Notes under the pieces: model-generated
What the model saw: the letters and a program-made list of their open reading frames with translations, nothing else
Databases searched by the model: none
Told to the model about the DNA's origin: nothing
Source: Halobacterium wangiae
GTDB lineage: Archaea; Halobacteriota; Halobacteria; Halobacteriales; Halobacteriaceae
Length of the DNA stretch: 64,000 bases
Direction of reading: 5' to 3'
Assembly: GCF_021249345.1 (NCBI RefSeq)
Contig: NZ_CP089588.1
Location: forward strand, 1,984,001 to 2,048,000
Program-made: the position numbers and the translations under genes
Part shown: in pieces, positions 8,469 to 17,245 of the stretch
Numbering within the stretch: the first letter of the stretch is position 1
How the letters are laid out: every line of letters starts with the position of its first letter

Positions 8469-8738
8469 TCAGTCCAACTCCAGATCCGTCCCGGGACCGA
8501 CGCGCGTTCCACCCTCGACGGCCACTACCCTGAACGAAACGGACGTCTGGGAGCCACAGCCGTCGTTCACGAACTCCGTCCACGTGTCGCCGACGACCAC
8601 CGACCCCTCGTGGACGCGCTGGAGGTACCGGCTGAACGTGGGGTCGGTCACGGCGTCTCTGACGTGTTCGGTGTCCGGGTCGACGGCGACCCGTACGGCG
8701 TCCGCGTCGCCGCTGTCGGGGGCCTGGCGATCAGTCAT
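8469..8738 (-). CDS. Hypothetical 89-residue protein coupled to the acyl-CoA ligase
   Basis: A small acidic protein (MTDRQAPDSGDADAV...) whose start overlaps the 3' end of the ligase gene by 8 nt, implying translational coupling. I recognise no domain. The composition is typically haloarchaeal and the C-terminal half alternates like beta strands (TSVSFRVVAVEGGTRVGPG). One cysteine (NDGCGSQ) is present. Its co-translation suggests a role in the ligase's pathway; no function is assigned. Confidence 0.72.
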   Translation of the reverse strand: MTDRQAPDSGDADAVRVAVDPDTEHVRDAVTDPTFSRYLQRVHEGSVVVGDTWTEFVNDGCGSQTSVSFRVVAVEGGTRVGPGTDLELD

Positions 8739-10332
8739 CTCTGGTGTCCTCCGGGAGGGTTCCCAGGCGGTCCTCGGCTCGCGCCTGGAGTCTCGCGCGA
8801 GCTACCTTCTCCGTTCCCGTCAGCGGGTACTCCTCGACGAAGAAGACGTGCCGCGGGTGGGCCGCCGCCGGTCCATGTTCGATGGCGAACTGCTTCAGCT
8901 CCGCCTCGGTCACCTCACCGTCGGGGACGACGAACGCTACCGGCACCTCGCCCTTCACACGGTGGGGGACCGGAACGACGACCGCTTCGGAGACTGCCTC
9001 GTGGCGCTCCAGCCGTTCCTCTACGGTCACCGGGTAGATGTTCTCGCCGCCGACGATGAGCATGTCGTCCAGGCGGCCGACGACGTAGTGGTAGTCGTCC
9101 TCGTCGCGCCACATCACGTCGCCAGTGTGGAGGAACCGCTTCCCGTCGCGCTCCTCGAAGCGTTCGGCGCTCACCTCCGGGAGGTCGTGGTATCGGGCCA
9201 CCCCGGGGCTCGCGACGAGCAACTCGCCAGACTCGCCGGGCGGCAGCTCCTCGCCGGTCTCGGGGTCGACGACCCTGGCGTCGACCTCCGGGAGCGGGAT
9301 GCCCGCGCTCCCGTGTCTCTTCGGCCCCCACCGAGGGGTCATCGTTATCATGGGGCCGCCCTCGGTCAACCCGTACCCCTCGGTGAGGGGTGCACCGAAC
9401 ACCGACTCGAACTCGTCGTAGAGGCTGCCCGAAACGGCATCACTCCCTGTGCTGCCGACCTCGACGGAGGACACGTCGTGTACCTCGAGCGCGTCCTCCG
9501 CCTCGACGAGGTAGTGGTAGATTGCGGGGACGCCCGTGAGGTACGTGACGTCGTGCGCGTCGATGGCCGCTATGGCCGCCGCGGCGTCGAACGACCGCAT
9601 CACGACGACGGTGCCGCCGCCGAGCAGCGTGGTCTTCAGGTTCAGCATCGCGTTCTTGTGGTACAGCGGCGTCGCGGTGAGCGTGACGTCCTGCTCGTCC
9701 ATGAGGTTCACCTGCGCGAACCGCCTGGCGTTCCAGTACGCGCCGCCGTGCGAGAGCACGATCCCCTTCGGGACGCCGGTCGAACCGCTCGAGTACGGCT
9801 GGAGGGCCGGGTCGTCGAACGCCACCTCCACGGGGTCGAGCGTCGGTGACACCTCGTCCACGCGCGCCTCGAAATCGACGGTTCGGACGCCGTCGACGCC
9901 CTCGCTCCCGCCGTACGTCCCCAACACCGCCACGCTCTCACACTCGCTCGCAGCGTCGGCAGCGACCGACCGGGCGTTGTCGTCCCTGCCCGCCACCACA
10001 ACCCGCGACCCGCTATCGGCGACGACGTGGCGGACGGTCTCCACGGACGATCGCACGTTGACGGGGACCGGCACGAAGCCGGCCCGCATCGCCCCGAAGA
10101 ACACCGCGACGAGTTCCGGCCCGTTCTCGAAGCAGAGCGCGACGCGGTCACCCCGCTCGACGCCGAGTTCGCGGACCGCGTTCCCAGCACGAGCGATGGC
10201 GTCGGCGAGTTCGCCGTACGTCACCGTCTCCTCGGACTCGGGAACGACGAGTGCCGTACTATCGGGTGCGATAGCGGCGCGGTCGTCGTGTAACGTTCCG
10301 AGGTTGCGGGCCCACGCTGACTCGTCGTGCAT
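8731..10332 (-). CDS. AMP-forming acyl-CoA synthetase
   Basis: Activates a carboxylic acid to its CoA thioester via an acyl-adenylate. The ATG at 10332 gives 533 residues; the longer frame upstream is a shadow of the divergent crotonase gene. ANL-superfamily motifs are complete: YSSGSTGVPKGIVLSHGG (P-loop), EGYGLTEGG, HTGDVMW, GRLDDMLIVGGENIYP hinge, and C-terminal TGTEKVAR with the catalytic-lysine position. It is transcribed divergently from the crotonase-MaoC-AKR operon with 85 bp between starts, so one control region may serve both. It most resembles medium-chain or aromatic/carnitine-type ligases; the substrate is not deducible. Confidence 0.94.
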   Translation of the reverse strand: MHDESAWARNLGTLHDDRAAIAPDSTALVVPESEETVTYGELADAIARAGNAVRELGVERGDRVALCFENGPELVAVFFGAMRAGFVPVPVNVRSSVETVRHVVADSGSRVVVAGRDDNARSVAADAASECESVAVLGTYGGSEGVDGVRTVDFEARVDEVSPTLDPVEVAFDDPALQPYSSGSTGVPKGIVLSHGGAYWNARRFAQVNLMDEQDVTLTATPLYHKNAMLNLKTTLLGGGTVVVMRSFDAAAAIAAIDAHDVTYLTGVPAIYHYLVEAEDALEVHDVSSVEVGSTGSDAVSGSLYDEFESVFGAPLTEGYGLTEGGPMITMTPRWGPKRHGSAGIPLPEVDARVVDPETGEELPPGESGELLVASPGVARYHDLPEVSAERFEERDGKRFLHTGDVMWRDEDDYHYVVGRLDDMLIVGGENIYPVTVEERLERHEAVSEAVVVPVPHRVKGEVPVAFVVPDGEVTEAELKQFAIEHGPAAAHPRHVFFVEEYPLTGTEKVARARLQARAEDRLGTLPEDTRDD

Positions 10333-10417
10333 CTTGCTCCCCACTCCTCGTTCGAGTGGCAAAAAGTCCCCGGGTGGGTCGGGATTTAGGTGGGACGACT
10401 GCGAGGTAGTAGCCGTC

Positions 10418-11125
10418 ATGCGCGGAATCACGACAGATCGAACTGACGACGGTGTGCGCACCATCGCGCTCGACCGACCTGAGAAACTGAACGCGCTCGA
10501 CGCCGCGACGCTGCGGAATCTCGCGTCCGCGGTCGCGGACGCCGACGAACAGGTGGTCGTCGTGGAAGGCCGTGGTCGCGCGTTTTGCGCGGGGGCTGAC
10601 CTCGAGGAGGCGGGTGAAGAGGGCGAGGACATCGATGCCTACCAGGATGTGACGCGGGCCGTGCGGCGTCATTCGGGCGTCGTCGTCGGGAAACTCCACG
10701 GCCACGTCATCGGCGGCGGCCTCGAACTGGCGCTCGCGTTCGACCTCCGGTACGCCGCCGCGGACACGACGTTCCAGTTCCCGGAGGTCACCCTCGGCGC
10801 AGTGGTGTCGAACGGCGCGACGCGGCTCCTCCCGCTCGTCGTCGGCGACGGGTTCGCCCGCGAGATGGTGCTCACTGGCCGGCCGGTCGACGCCGAGGAG
10901 GCCCTCGACCACGGACTCGTGGCCGCAGTCCACTCTGCGGAAGACTTGGACGAGGCCGTCGCGGACGTCGCTCGGCGGATCGCCGACAACCCCGCCGTGG
11001 GCGTGGCGTTGAACAAGCGCGGCCTGAACCGGGCGTTCCCGGTCGAGAACGCGCTGGCGGTAGAGCGTGACCTCCACCGCGAGCACGAGGCGCGGGGCGC
11101 TAGCGTGGACACCAGCCTCGACTGA
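10418..11125 (+). CDS. Enoyl-CoA hydratase/isomerase family protein
   Basis: Crotonase-fold enzyme, 235 residues, starting at ATG 10418 (MRGITTDRTDDGV), preceded by a TATA-like GATTTAGG about 30 nt upstream. The oxyanion-hole segment RAFCAGADL and the GGGLELAL helix with the first catalytic-Glu position are present. The second Glu position is in FPEVTLG. The usual PGxGGTQRL segment is replaced by VVSNGATRL, so the reaction may be isomerisation or another crotonase reaction rather than plain hydration. It leads an operon with MaoC hydratase (11183) and aldo/keto reductase (11650). Confidence 0.93.
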   Translation: MRGITTDRTDDGVRTIALDRPEKLNALDAATLRNLASAVADADEQVVVVEGRGRAFCAGADLEEAGEEGEDIDAYQDVTRAVRRHSGVVVGKLHGHVIGGGLELALAFDLRYAAADTTFQFPEVTLGAVVSNGATRLLPLVVGDGFAREMVLTGRPVDAEEALDHGLVAAVHSAEDLDEAVADVARRIADNPAVGVALNKRGLNRAFPVENALAVERDLHREHEARGASVDTSLD

Positions 11126-11182
11126 CGGGGTGGGGGATGCCAACCTATATCACGATTGCGGGCGACGAAGCAGACACCACAC

Positions 11183-11647
11183 ATGAGCACGCACACCCAG
11201 CGTAGCGGCGACCGCTACTTCGAAGACGTCGAACTGGGGGAGGAGCGGACCGTTGCGGACGCGCGGACCATCACTGAGACGGACATCGTGAACTACGCCG
11301 GCGTCAGTGGGGACTTCGGCGACATCCACGTCAGCGAGGAAGCGGCGAAGGAGACGGGGTTCGGGCAGCGGATTGCCCCCGGCAACATGGTCCACGCCAT
11401 CGCGGAGACCATCGGCATCGACTGGGCGGTGGAGGCGTTCAGCTACGGGCACGACAACATCCGGTTCGTGAACCCGGTGTTCATCGGCGACACCATCACC
11501 GTTCACACCGAGGTCGTGGCGGTCGAGGACTACGACGACGAGTTCGGCCGGGTCGTGAACAAGTACACAGTGACGAACCAGCGCGACGAGACCGTACTCG
11601 TAGACGAGCACATCCTGCTCGTGAAGCGACGGAACGCGGGTGAGTAG
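11183..11647 (+). CDS. MaoC-like (R)-specific enoyl-CoA hydratase
   Basis: Hot-dog-fold dehydratase, 154 residues from ATG 11183 (MSTHTQRSGDRYFEDV). The hydratase motif is visible as YAGVSGDFGDIHVSEEAA, with the Asp/His catalytic pair, followed by QRIAPGNMVHAIAE. An earlier in-frame start at 11156 would add non-conserved residues. It lies between crotonase and aldo/keto reductase genes, with its stop 2 nt before the next start. Two hydratases of different folds in one operon suggest sequential or stereochemically distinct CoA-ester steps. Confidence 0.93.
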   Translation: MSTHTQRSGDRYFEDVELGEERTVADARTITETDIVNYAGVSGDFGDIHVSEEAAKETGFGQRIAPGNMVHAIAETIGIDWAVEAFSYGHDNIRFVNPVFIGDTITVHTEVVAVEDYDDEFGRVVNKYTVTNQRDETVLVDEHILLVKRRNAGE

Positions 11648-11649
11648 CG

Positions 11650-12621
11650 ATGGAGTACACGACGCTGGGCGACACCGGCATGACAGTCAGCCGCATCTGC
11701 CTGGGCTGCATGAGCTTCGGCACGGGCCGGGAGTGGACGCTCGACGAGGCGGAGTCCCGGGAGATCATCGAGCGCGCCATCGACCTCGGCGTGAACTTCT
11801 TCGACACCGCGAACGTCTACTCGAACGGCGAGTCCGAGCGCATTCTCGGGAACGTGCTCGCGGACTACGACCGCGACGAGCAGGTCGTCGCGACGAAGGT
11901 GTTCGGCGACATGAACCCCGACGACCCGAACGCGAGCGGGGTGTCCCGGAAGGCTATCGAGCAGGAGCTCGACGCTTCGCTGGAGCGTCTCGGGATGGAG
12001 GCGGTCGACCTCTATCAGACCCACCGCTGGGACTACGACACGCCGATCGAGCAGACGCTCGCGGCGCTCGACGACGCCGTCCGCCGGGGAAAGGTGCGCT
12101 ACATCGGGACGTCCTCGCAGTGGGCCCGCCAGTTCGCCGAAGCGCTGCACACCAGTGACCTGCTGGGTTACGAGCGCTTCGTCACGATGCAGAACCACTA
12201 CAACCTCGTCTACCGCGAGGAAGAGCGAGAGATGCTGCCGCTGTGTGAGCGCGAGGGAATCGGCGTGATGCCGTGGTCGCCGCTCGCCCGCGGCTACCTC
12301 ACCCGCCCCGACGAGGACGTCGAGGCCACCAAACGCGGAGACACCGACGACTACCGCCGCGAGCAATCGTACCAGGAGGGCGGCGGCGCCGAGGTCAACG
12401 AGCGGGTCCAGGAACTCGCTGCGGAGAAGGACGTGGAGATGGCCCAGATCTCTCTGGCGTGGCTGTTCCACAAGGAGTGGGTCGACGCGCCCATCGTCGG
12501 CACCACGAGCGTCAAACACCTCGAGGACGCCGTCGAAGCGCTGGACATCGACCTCTCGGACGCCGACATCGACTATCTCGAAGAACCCTACCAGCCCGTG
12601 CGCGTCTCCGGGCACGAGTAG
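11650..12621 (+). CDS. Aldo/keto reductase
   Basis: NAD(P)H-dependent reductase with a TIM-barrel fold, 323 residues. The catalytic tetrad is in place: Asp in FFDTANVY with Tyr in the same segment, Lys in VVATKVFG and His in DLYQTHRWD. The cofactor-binding end includes MPWSPLARGYLT and IVGTTSVKHLEDAVEALD. It belongs to the large YajO/YhdN-like group. It is the third gene of the crotonase-MaoC-AKR operon (2-nt spacing) and converges on the MFS gene, whose stop is 15 nt away. Its substrate could be a keto-uronate or an aldehyde from the pathway. Confidence 0.95.
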   Translation: MEYTTLGDTGMTVSRICLGCMSFGTGREWTLDEAESREIIERAIDLGVNFFDTANVYSNGESERILGNVLADYDRDEQVVATKVFGDMNPDDPNASGVSRKAIEQELDASLERLGMEAVDLYQTHRWDYDTPIEQTLAALDDAVRRGKVRYIGTSSQWARQFAEALHTSDLLGYERFVTMQNHYNLVYREEEREMLPLCEREGIGVMPWSPLARGYLTRPDEDVEATKRGDTDDYRREQSYQEGGGAEVNERVQELAAEKDVEMAQISLAWLFHKEWVDAPIVGTTSVKHLEDAVEALDIDLSDADIDYLEEPYQPVRVSGHE

Positions 12622-12636
12622 GCTGTCGGGGTGAAC

Positions 12637-13821
12637 TCACGCGTCCCAGCCGAGGACGCGATTCAGGGTCAACAACGCGGCGAGCGCCGCGAAGATAACT
12701 GCGAGCGCGCCATACGCCACCTGCCAGCCGAAGAACGTCGCGAGCGCGCCCGTGACGACACTCCCGAGCGCCGCGAGCAGCATGTACACCGTGCGGACCA
12801 GCCCGAAGCCGACGCCCTGCTCGTCGTCGCGGAGCGCGTCCATGAACCGTGCCTGGATGGCTGGCGGCCAACTGAATCCCAGTGAGAGCAGGGGGACGGC
12901 GACGATGTGGATCGTCGTGTCGCCGGTCAGGAAGAGTGCGAGTCCGGCCGTCCCGAGCACGTAGCACGCCCGGACAGTGCGATCGCGGCCAAAGCGGTCT
13001 GACGCGCGGCCCACCAGCGGGAGCGTGATTCCCTGGAGCGCGAACAGCACTGCGAACGCGACGCTGGCGTACGCCTGCGTAGTGCCTGCGTACTCCACGA
13101 GGAACGTGGGAAAGAAGGACTGGATCGCCTGGATGACGAACACGCCGAGGAACGCCAGCGTCGTCGTGAACCCGACGCTCGGCCGGACGAGGAGCGCGAC
13201 GTTCGACCGCACGTTGAACTGGTCGGCGATGTCCAGGTTGGGATGTTCCGGATCAGACGACTGGATGCGTGACGCGTACAGGGCTGCCACCGGGAACGCA
13301 ACGACTGCGCCGAGCGTGATGGCCGCCCGCCAGCCGAACTGTGCCGCGACGAACACTGCGGCGACTGGTGCGAGGAGGCCTGCGAGGGGCGCGCCCATGT
13401 TGTGGAACCCGAGCGCTTGTCCGACGTTCTCGAAGCGGTTGGTGAGCAGGGTGGCGGCAGCCGGGAAGTAGAGGCCCGCACCGACGCCGATGAAAACGCC
13501 GAACAGCGCGAACGCGAGGAACGAGGGCGCGGCCGCCAGCAGTAGGCTCCCGACGCCTGTCAGCAGTAACGAGGCGACGATTATCGTGCGCTCGCCGTAC
13601 TTCTCGCCGAGGATGCCGCTCGGGAACTGCATGACTGCGTACGCCGCCCACATCCCCGTGAGCACGGAACCGACGGCGCTCTTCGAGACGTCGAAGGCGA
13701 CCATGATGTCGGGGATGAGCGGACTGATGACGATGCGTGCTACGTACGTCCCGAAGAACGCGGTCATCGTCAGCCCGAGCAGCGTACGCTGGTAGGACCA
13801 GGTCACGCGCGCCCGAGCCAC
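12637..13821 (-). CDS. MFS transporter
   Basis: A 394-residue major facilitator with about 12 membrane helices, starting at GTG 13821 (a second GTG five codons later would also fit). The loop 2-3 motif GILGEKYGERTII and the corresponding second-half motif GRASDRFGRDR are typical of MFS. It follows the acyl-CoA dehydrogenase gene by 34 bp in a cupin-dehydrogenase-MFS operon, so it probably imports the acid or uronate processed by those enzymes. Direction and substrate are inferred from context only. Confidence 0.93.
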   Translation of the reverse strand: MARARVTWSYQRTLLGLTMTAFFGTYVARIVISPLIPDIMVAFDVSKSAVGSVLTGMWAAYAVMQFPSGILGEKYGERTIIVASLLLTGVGSLLLAAAPSFLAFALFGVFIGVGAGLYFPAAATLLTNRFENVGQALGFHNMGAPLAGLLAPVAAVFVAAQFGWRAAITLGAVVAFPVAALYASRIQSSDPEHPNLDIADQFNVRSNVALLVRPSVGFTTTLAFLGVFVIQAIQSFFPTFLVEYAGTTQAYASVAFAVLFALQGITLPLVGRASDRFGRDRTVRACYVLGTAGLALFLTGDTTIHIVAVPLLSLGFSWPPAIQARFMDALRDDEQGVGFGLVRTVYMLLAALGSVVTGALATFFGWQVAYGALAVIFAALAALLTLNRVLGWDA

Positions 13822-13855
13822 CTCCAGGTCCAGGCCCCCTCCGCGCCGTCGCTCA

Positions 13856-15103
13856 TTACAGGTCGAGGAACTGGTCGGCGATGGTGACCTTCTGGATCTC
13901 GTCGGTGCCGTCGTAAATGCGCGTGACCCGGGCGTTCCGGTACTCGGCTTCGAAGGGCAGCGAGCGCACGTAGCCCGCGCCGCCGTGGATCTGGACCGCC
14001 CTGTCGGCGGCGTCGTTCCAGAGTTGCGCGCCGCGGAGTTTCGCGGCGCTCTGTTCCCAGCGCTCGCCCTCGCCGCGGTCGTACTGCCAGGCGGCGTGGC
14101 GGTAGAGCCACCGGACCTGCTCGATGTCCGCCCGCATCTCCGCGAGCATGCCCTTCACGAACTGGCGGGTGCCGATGGGTTTCCCGAACGTCTCGCGGCT
14201 CTCCGCGTAGTCGACGCACTCCTCGAACATCCACTGCGCGTGCCCGACTGCTCGCGCCGGGACGCTCAGGCGGAAGTAGCCGACTGATCCCATCGCGACG
14301 TCTACGAGGCCGCGCCCACGCTCGCCGACCATGCGCTCCTCGGGGACCCGACACCCCTCGAAGTGGTTGAAGGCGATGCGGCCGGCGTCCTCGTCGCCCA
14401 TGGGGCGCTGGGCTTTTCCCCGCTCCCAGCCGGGGTTGTCCTCGTCGACGACGAACGCGGAGATGCCGTGGGCGTCGCCGTCCTCGCCGTCAGTGCGCGC
14501 GAACACGATGATGGCGTCCGCGAACGTGGAGTTCGTGATCCAGCACTTCGTGCCGTCGACGACCCACTCGTCGCCGTCCTTCTCGGCGGTCGTGTCGAGG
14601 TACGTGATGTCGCTGCCGTGGTCGGGTTCGGACATCCCGATGGTGACGGTGATGTCGGCGTTCATCATCGGCTCGAAGTAGCGCTCCCGGAGGTGGTCGT
14701 CCTCGTGCATCGGGAGGAGGGCGGGCGTCAGGAGCGTCTCCAGCAGCATCTCGTGGAACCCCTCCGGGTGGTAGCTGTTGACGTGCTCGAGCACCATCAG
14801 GTACTCCAGGAGGCTCAACCCGCCGCCACCGACGGACTCGGGCATGTGCATCGTGAGGAACCCGGCTTCCGCGGACCGTCGGCGTATCTGGTCCCGGACG
14901 TCGAGGTAGTCGTCGACGAGGTACCCCTTCTCGTTCAGTCGGTTCTCCACACCGCGTTCGCCGAGGAACTGGTCGTACTCGGACTCGAGCGGTCGGACCT
15001 CTCTTTCGATGAACCGGTCGATCTGGCTCTTCACGAGGCCGAGTTCCGAGGACTCGGAGAAGTCCATGCCGCCCGGGGTCGCTGAGGATGTCGTATCGGT
15101 CAT
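13856..15103 (-). CDS. Acyl-CoA dehydrogenase with Asp at the usual catalytic-Glu position
   Basis: FAD-dependent alpha,beta-dehydrogenase, 415 residues from ATG 15103. Family landmarks are TIGMSEPDHGSDI (155-166), WVVDGTKCWITNS (180-192), the RETFGKPI helix and QIHGGAGYVRSLPFE (371-385). The segment that normally reads YEGT, carrying the catalytic base in most relatives, is Y397-D398-G-T. The alternative base of isovaleryl-CoA dehydrogenase is also not evident. It may therefore be slower or act on an unusual acyl-CoA. Its electrons would pass to ETF. It lies between the KdgF-like cupin gene (47 bp upstream) and an MFS transporter gene. Confidence 0.94.
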   Translation of the reverse strand: MTDTTSSATPGGMDFSESSELGLVKSQIDRFIEREVRPLESEYDQFLGERGVENRLNEKGYLVDDYLDVRDQIRRRSAEAGFLTMHMPESVGGGGLSLLEYLMVLEHVNSYHPEGFHEMLLETLLTPALLPMHEDDHLRERYFEPMMNADITVTIGMSEPDHGSDITYLDTTAEKDGDEWVVDGTKCWITNSTFADAIIVFARTDGEDGDAHGISAFVVDEDNPGWERGKAQRPMGDEDAGRIAFNHFEGCRVPEERMVGERGRGLVDVAMGSVGYFRLSVPARAVGHAQWMFEECVDYAESRETFGKPIGTRQFVKGMLAEMRADIEQVRWLYRHAAWQYDRGEGERWEQSAAKLRGAQLWNDAADRAVQIHGGAGYVRSLPFEAEYRNARVTRIYDGTDEIQKVTIADQFLDL

Positions 15104-15150
15104 TGTGCGAGGCGTTCTGCGTGGTACCCGCCAGGTGGCGGTTCGCGGTG

Positions 15151-15498
15151 CTACTCTTCGCGGTCGGTCCAGTAGTCGAACCCGCGGCCCGGCGCGAACA
15201 CGTCGAGGCCGACCGCGCGCTCGTCGCTCTGGTTCTCGACGCGGTGGGGTTCGTCGGACGCCAGCCAGACGGAGTCGTACTCGCCGAGGGTGACGGAGTC
15301 GTCCTCGGTGTGGACGACCATCTCGCCCTCGAGGACGACGCACACCTGTTCGTTCTCGTGGTGGTGCATCGGCGAGGAGTGTCCGGCCGGTTTCTCGAAC
15401 CACTCGAAGGTGAACTCGTCGCTGCCCGCCAGCGAGACGCGCTGCCAGCCCGCTTCCGGTTCGTACGTTTCTGCTTCTGTGAAGTCTACGAATTCCAT
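15151..15498 (-). CDS. Small cupin, KdgF-like (unsaturated uronate linearisation)
   Basis: A single-domain cupin of 115 residues. Metal ligands match the family pattern: H45 and H47 in MHHHENEQ, Q51 and H85 (DEPHRVE). The C-terminal LDVFAPGR block (D99, F101, R105) has the spacing I recall for the KdgF active site (LDVFSPxRxD), the enzyme that opens 4,5-unsaturated galacturonate to the linear ketouronate. GH105-type hydrolases nearby release exactly such unsaturated sugars, which strengthens the call. It is first gene of the cupin-acyl-CoA dehydrogenase-MFS operon. A generic cupin with another small-molecule substrate remains possible. Confidence 0.85.
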   Translation of the reverse strand: MEFVDFTEAETYEPEAGWQRVSLAGSDEFTFEWFEKPAGHSSPMHHHENEQVCVVLEGEMVVHTEDDSVTLGEYDSVWLASDEPHRVENQSDERAVGLDVFAPGRGFDYWTDREE

Positions 15499-15676
15499 GG
15501 TTTAGCTAGGTGCCCGGGATGGTCGTCTCGACGGTGTGCTCCGGGCCGTGACAATCACCGTCACACTGCGCACTCTTGGATTCCGAGTCGTTCCACATAA
15601 ACCTTCGCCAGACCCGTCGAGCGGGTGCGCTCCCGCAGTGCGTGCTCCATTCGTCTCCGGACACCGCCGCGGTCTC

Positions 15677-16099
15677 TCACTCCTCCAGCAGTTCGACGAG
15701 GTTCCCGTCGGGGTCCTCCATGAACGCGAGTTTCACGCCGTTGTCCAGTTCCTGTGGCGCGCTCAGGAATCGGACGTCCTCCCGCAGGCGTTCGTAGGTC
15801 GCGTCGGCGTCGTCCACCGCGAGACAGAAGTGTGCCGCGCCCACGTCGTTGCTCTCGACGTCCGCGTTCGCGTCGTCCCCTGACGGGCGCTGGTAGTCGA
15901 TGAGTTCGACCACGTAGCCGTCGGCGTCGAGGAACGCGAGCTCGACGCGCGCGTCCGCTACCCCGACCGCGCGGTCGAACGCCTCACTCTCCTGTTCGAA
16001 CCGATCGACGAGTTCCATCCCGAGCGTGTCGCGGTAGAACGCCAGCGACGCGTCCATGTCGCCGACGACGACGCCATAGTGATCTCCTGATCCAACCAT
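15677..16099 (-). CDS. VOC (glyoxalase/bleomycin-resistance) family protein
   Basis: A metal-dependent vicinal-oxygen-chelate protein of about 140 residues built from two beta-alpha-beta3 repeats. They start at DHYGVVVGDMDASLAFYRDT and AAHFCLAVDDADATYERL, each with a metal-ligand position, and DGYVVEL/DGNLVEL supply the Glu ligands. I place the start at ATG 16099 because a TATA-like ACTTAAG lies 28 nt upstream; the ATG at 16114 would add five residues. It is divergent from a GH105 gene at 16202. A second VOC gene is co-transcribed with another GH105 gene at 26603. Substrate unknown; epimerase, lyase or ring-opening activity on sugar products is possible. Confidence 0.9.
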   Translation of the reverse strand: MVGSGDHYGVVVGDMDASLAFYRDTLGMELVDRFEQESEAFDRAVGVADARVELAFLDADGYVVELIDYQRPSGDDANADVESNDVGAAHFCLAVDDADATYERLREDVRFLSAPQELDNGVKLAFMEDPDGNLVELLEE

Positions 16100-16201
16100 G
16101 CCAACGTGTTCCATGGCCGACGGCTTAAGTTCTCGTCCCCCAGGTCGAACTATCCGATACGTTTATGCGGGATTCGCCGCTCGTTCAGAGTGCGTGTGAG
16201 A

Positions 16202-17245
16202 ATGAGTCACGAGTTACCAGAGCTCGTTGAGCGTGTCGCGGAGCACGCGCTCGACGACCAGACGTTCAACATGGAACAGCACGACTGGGAGAAGGGGTGT
16301 GCCATCAACGGCCTCCACGCTGTCGGCCTCCACGAAGAAGAGACGCGATACCTCGTCGACCGGTCCATCGAAACCCAGACGACGGAAGGCCAGCTCACGT
16401 ACGGCAGTCTCGGCCTCACGCCGTACGGCTGGGAGCCCGACTGGGCGGGCGACAAGAACGACTACAAGTCCTACGCCGACCCGGTCGTGCCGGGCCACGG
16501 CGTCCTCGAGCTGTACGACCGGACGGGCGACGACTACTACCTCGACGCCGCCCAGAAGCAGTACGAACAGCTCCAGAGCATCGAGAAGACCGAGGGCGGC
16601 GGCATCCCCATCTCGCGCGGCGAGAAGGAACTGTTGCTCGACTCACTGTACCACATCAGCCCGTTCATGGCGCGCTACGGGGAACTCGCGGACGACCCCG
16701 AGGCCATCGACGAGGCGGTCCATCAGATAGAGGTCCACGCCGAGCGCTGTTACGACCCCCACACGGGGCTCTACCGGCAGGGCTGGCAGGAGACCCCGAA
16801 CTCCTTCGCCCAGGACACGTTCTGGTCCCGCGGCGTCGCCTGGCTCACCACGGCCATCGTCGCCACGTTGCCGTACGTTCCGGAGGACCACGAGGGCTAC
16901 GACGACCTCGTGGAGATGCTCCAGGACGTCAGCGAGGTCGTCCTCGACTACCAGGACGACAGCGGGTTCTGGCACAACACCCTCGACGACCGGACCTCCC
17001 CGCTAGAGGCATCCGGCACGATGATGTTCGTCTACACCTTCGAGGAGGGCATGGAACAGGGCGTCCTCGACCAGTCTACGTTCGAGGAGCCATCCCAGCG
17101 GGCGATGGACGTCTGCAAGGGACTCGTCGACAGCCAGGGCGGCGTTCGCCGCGTCGCAGTCGTCCCCGGAGGCCCCGATGCCCCGCTCGGTGTCGCGCTC
17201 CACGGCCAGGGGTTCTTCCTGCTCGCTGCGAGTTACTTCCTCTAG
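16202..17245 (+). CDS. GH105/GH88-type unsaturated glycuronyl hydrolase (paralogue 1)
   Basis: An (alpha/alpha)6-barrel enzyme of 347 residues that should hydrate the enol-ether of oligosaccharides carrying a delta-4,5-unsaturated uronate, releasing that sugar. The ATG at 16202 aligns with the starts of both paralogues (MSHELPELVERVAEH). Landmarks are HGVLELYDRTGDDYY, the catalytic-Asp segment LLLDSLYHISPF (Asp147), YDPHTGLYRQGW, FWSRGVAW and SGFWHNTLDD. There is no signal peptide, so it acts in the cytoplasm on imported oligomers. Residues of the HGVLELY block are encoded by DNA identical over 56 nt in all three paralogues. Its stop overlaps the convergent aldolase gene by 4 nt. Confidence 0.9.
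   Translation: MSHELPELVERVAEHALDDQTFNMEQHDWEKGCAINGLHAVGLHEEETRYLVDRSIETQTTEGQLTYGSLGLTPYGWEPDWAGDKNDYKSYADPVVPGHGVLELYDRTGDDYYLDAAQKQYEQLQSIEKTEGGGIPISRGEKELLLDSLYHISPFMARYGELADDPEAIDEAVHQIEVHAERCYDPHTGLYRQGWQETPNSFAQDTFWSRGVAWLTTAIVATLPYVPEDHEGYDDLVEMLQDVSEVVLDYQDDSGFWHNTLDDRTSPLEASGTMMFVYTFEEGMEQGVLDQSTFEEPSQRAMDVCKGLVDSQGGVRRVAVVPGGPDAPLGVALHGQGFFLLAASYFL

Noticed and set aside
9536-10417. Long open frame in front of the crotonase gene, apparently extending it by about 290 codons
   Set aside because: The extra sequence is Ser/Thr/Arg-rich and antisense to the acyl-CoA ligase gene. Crotonase homology begins only at the ATG at 10418.
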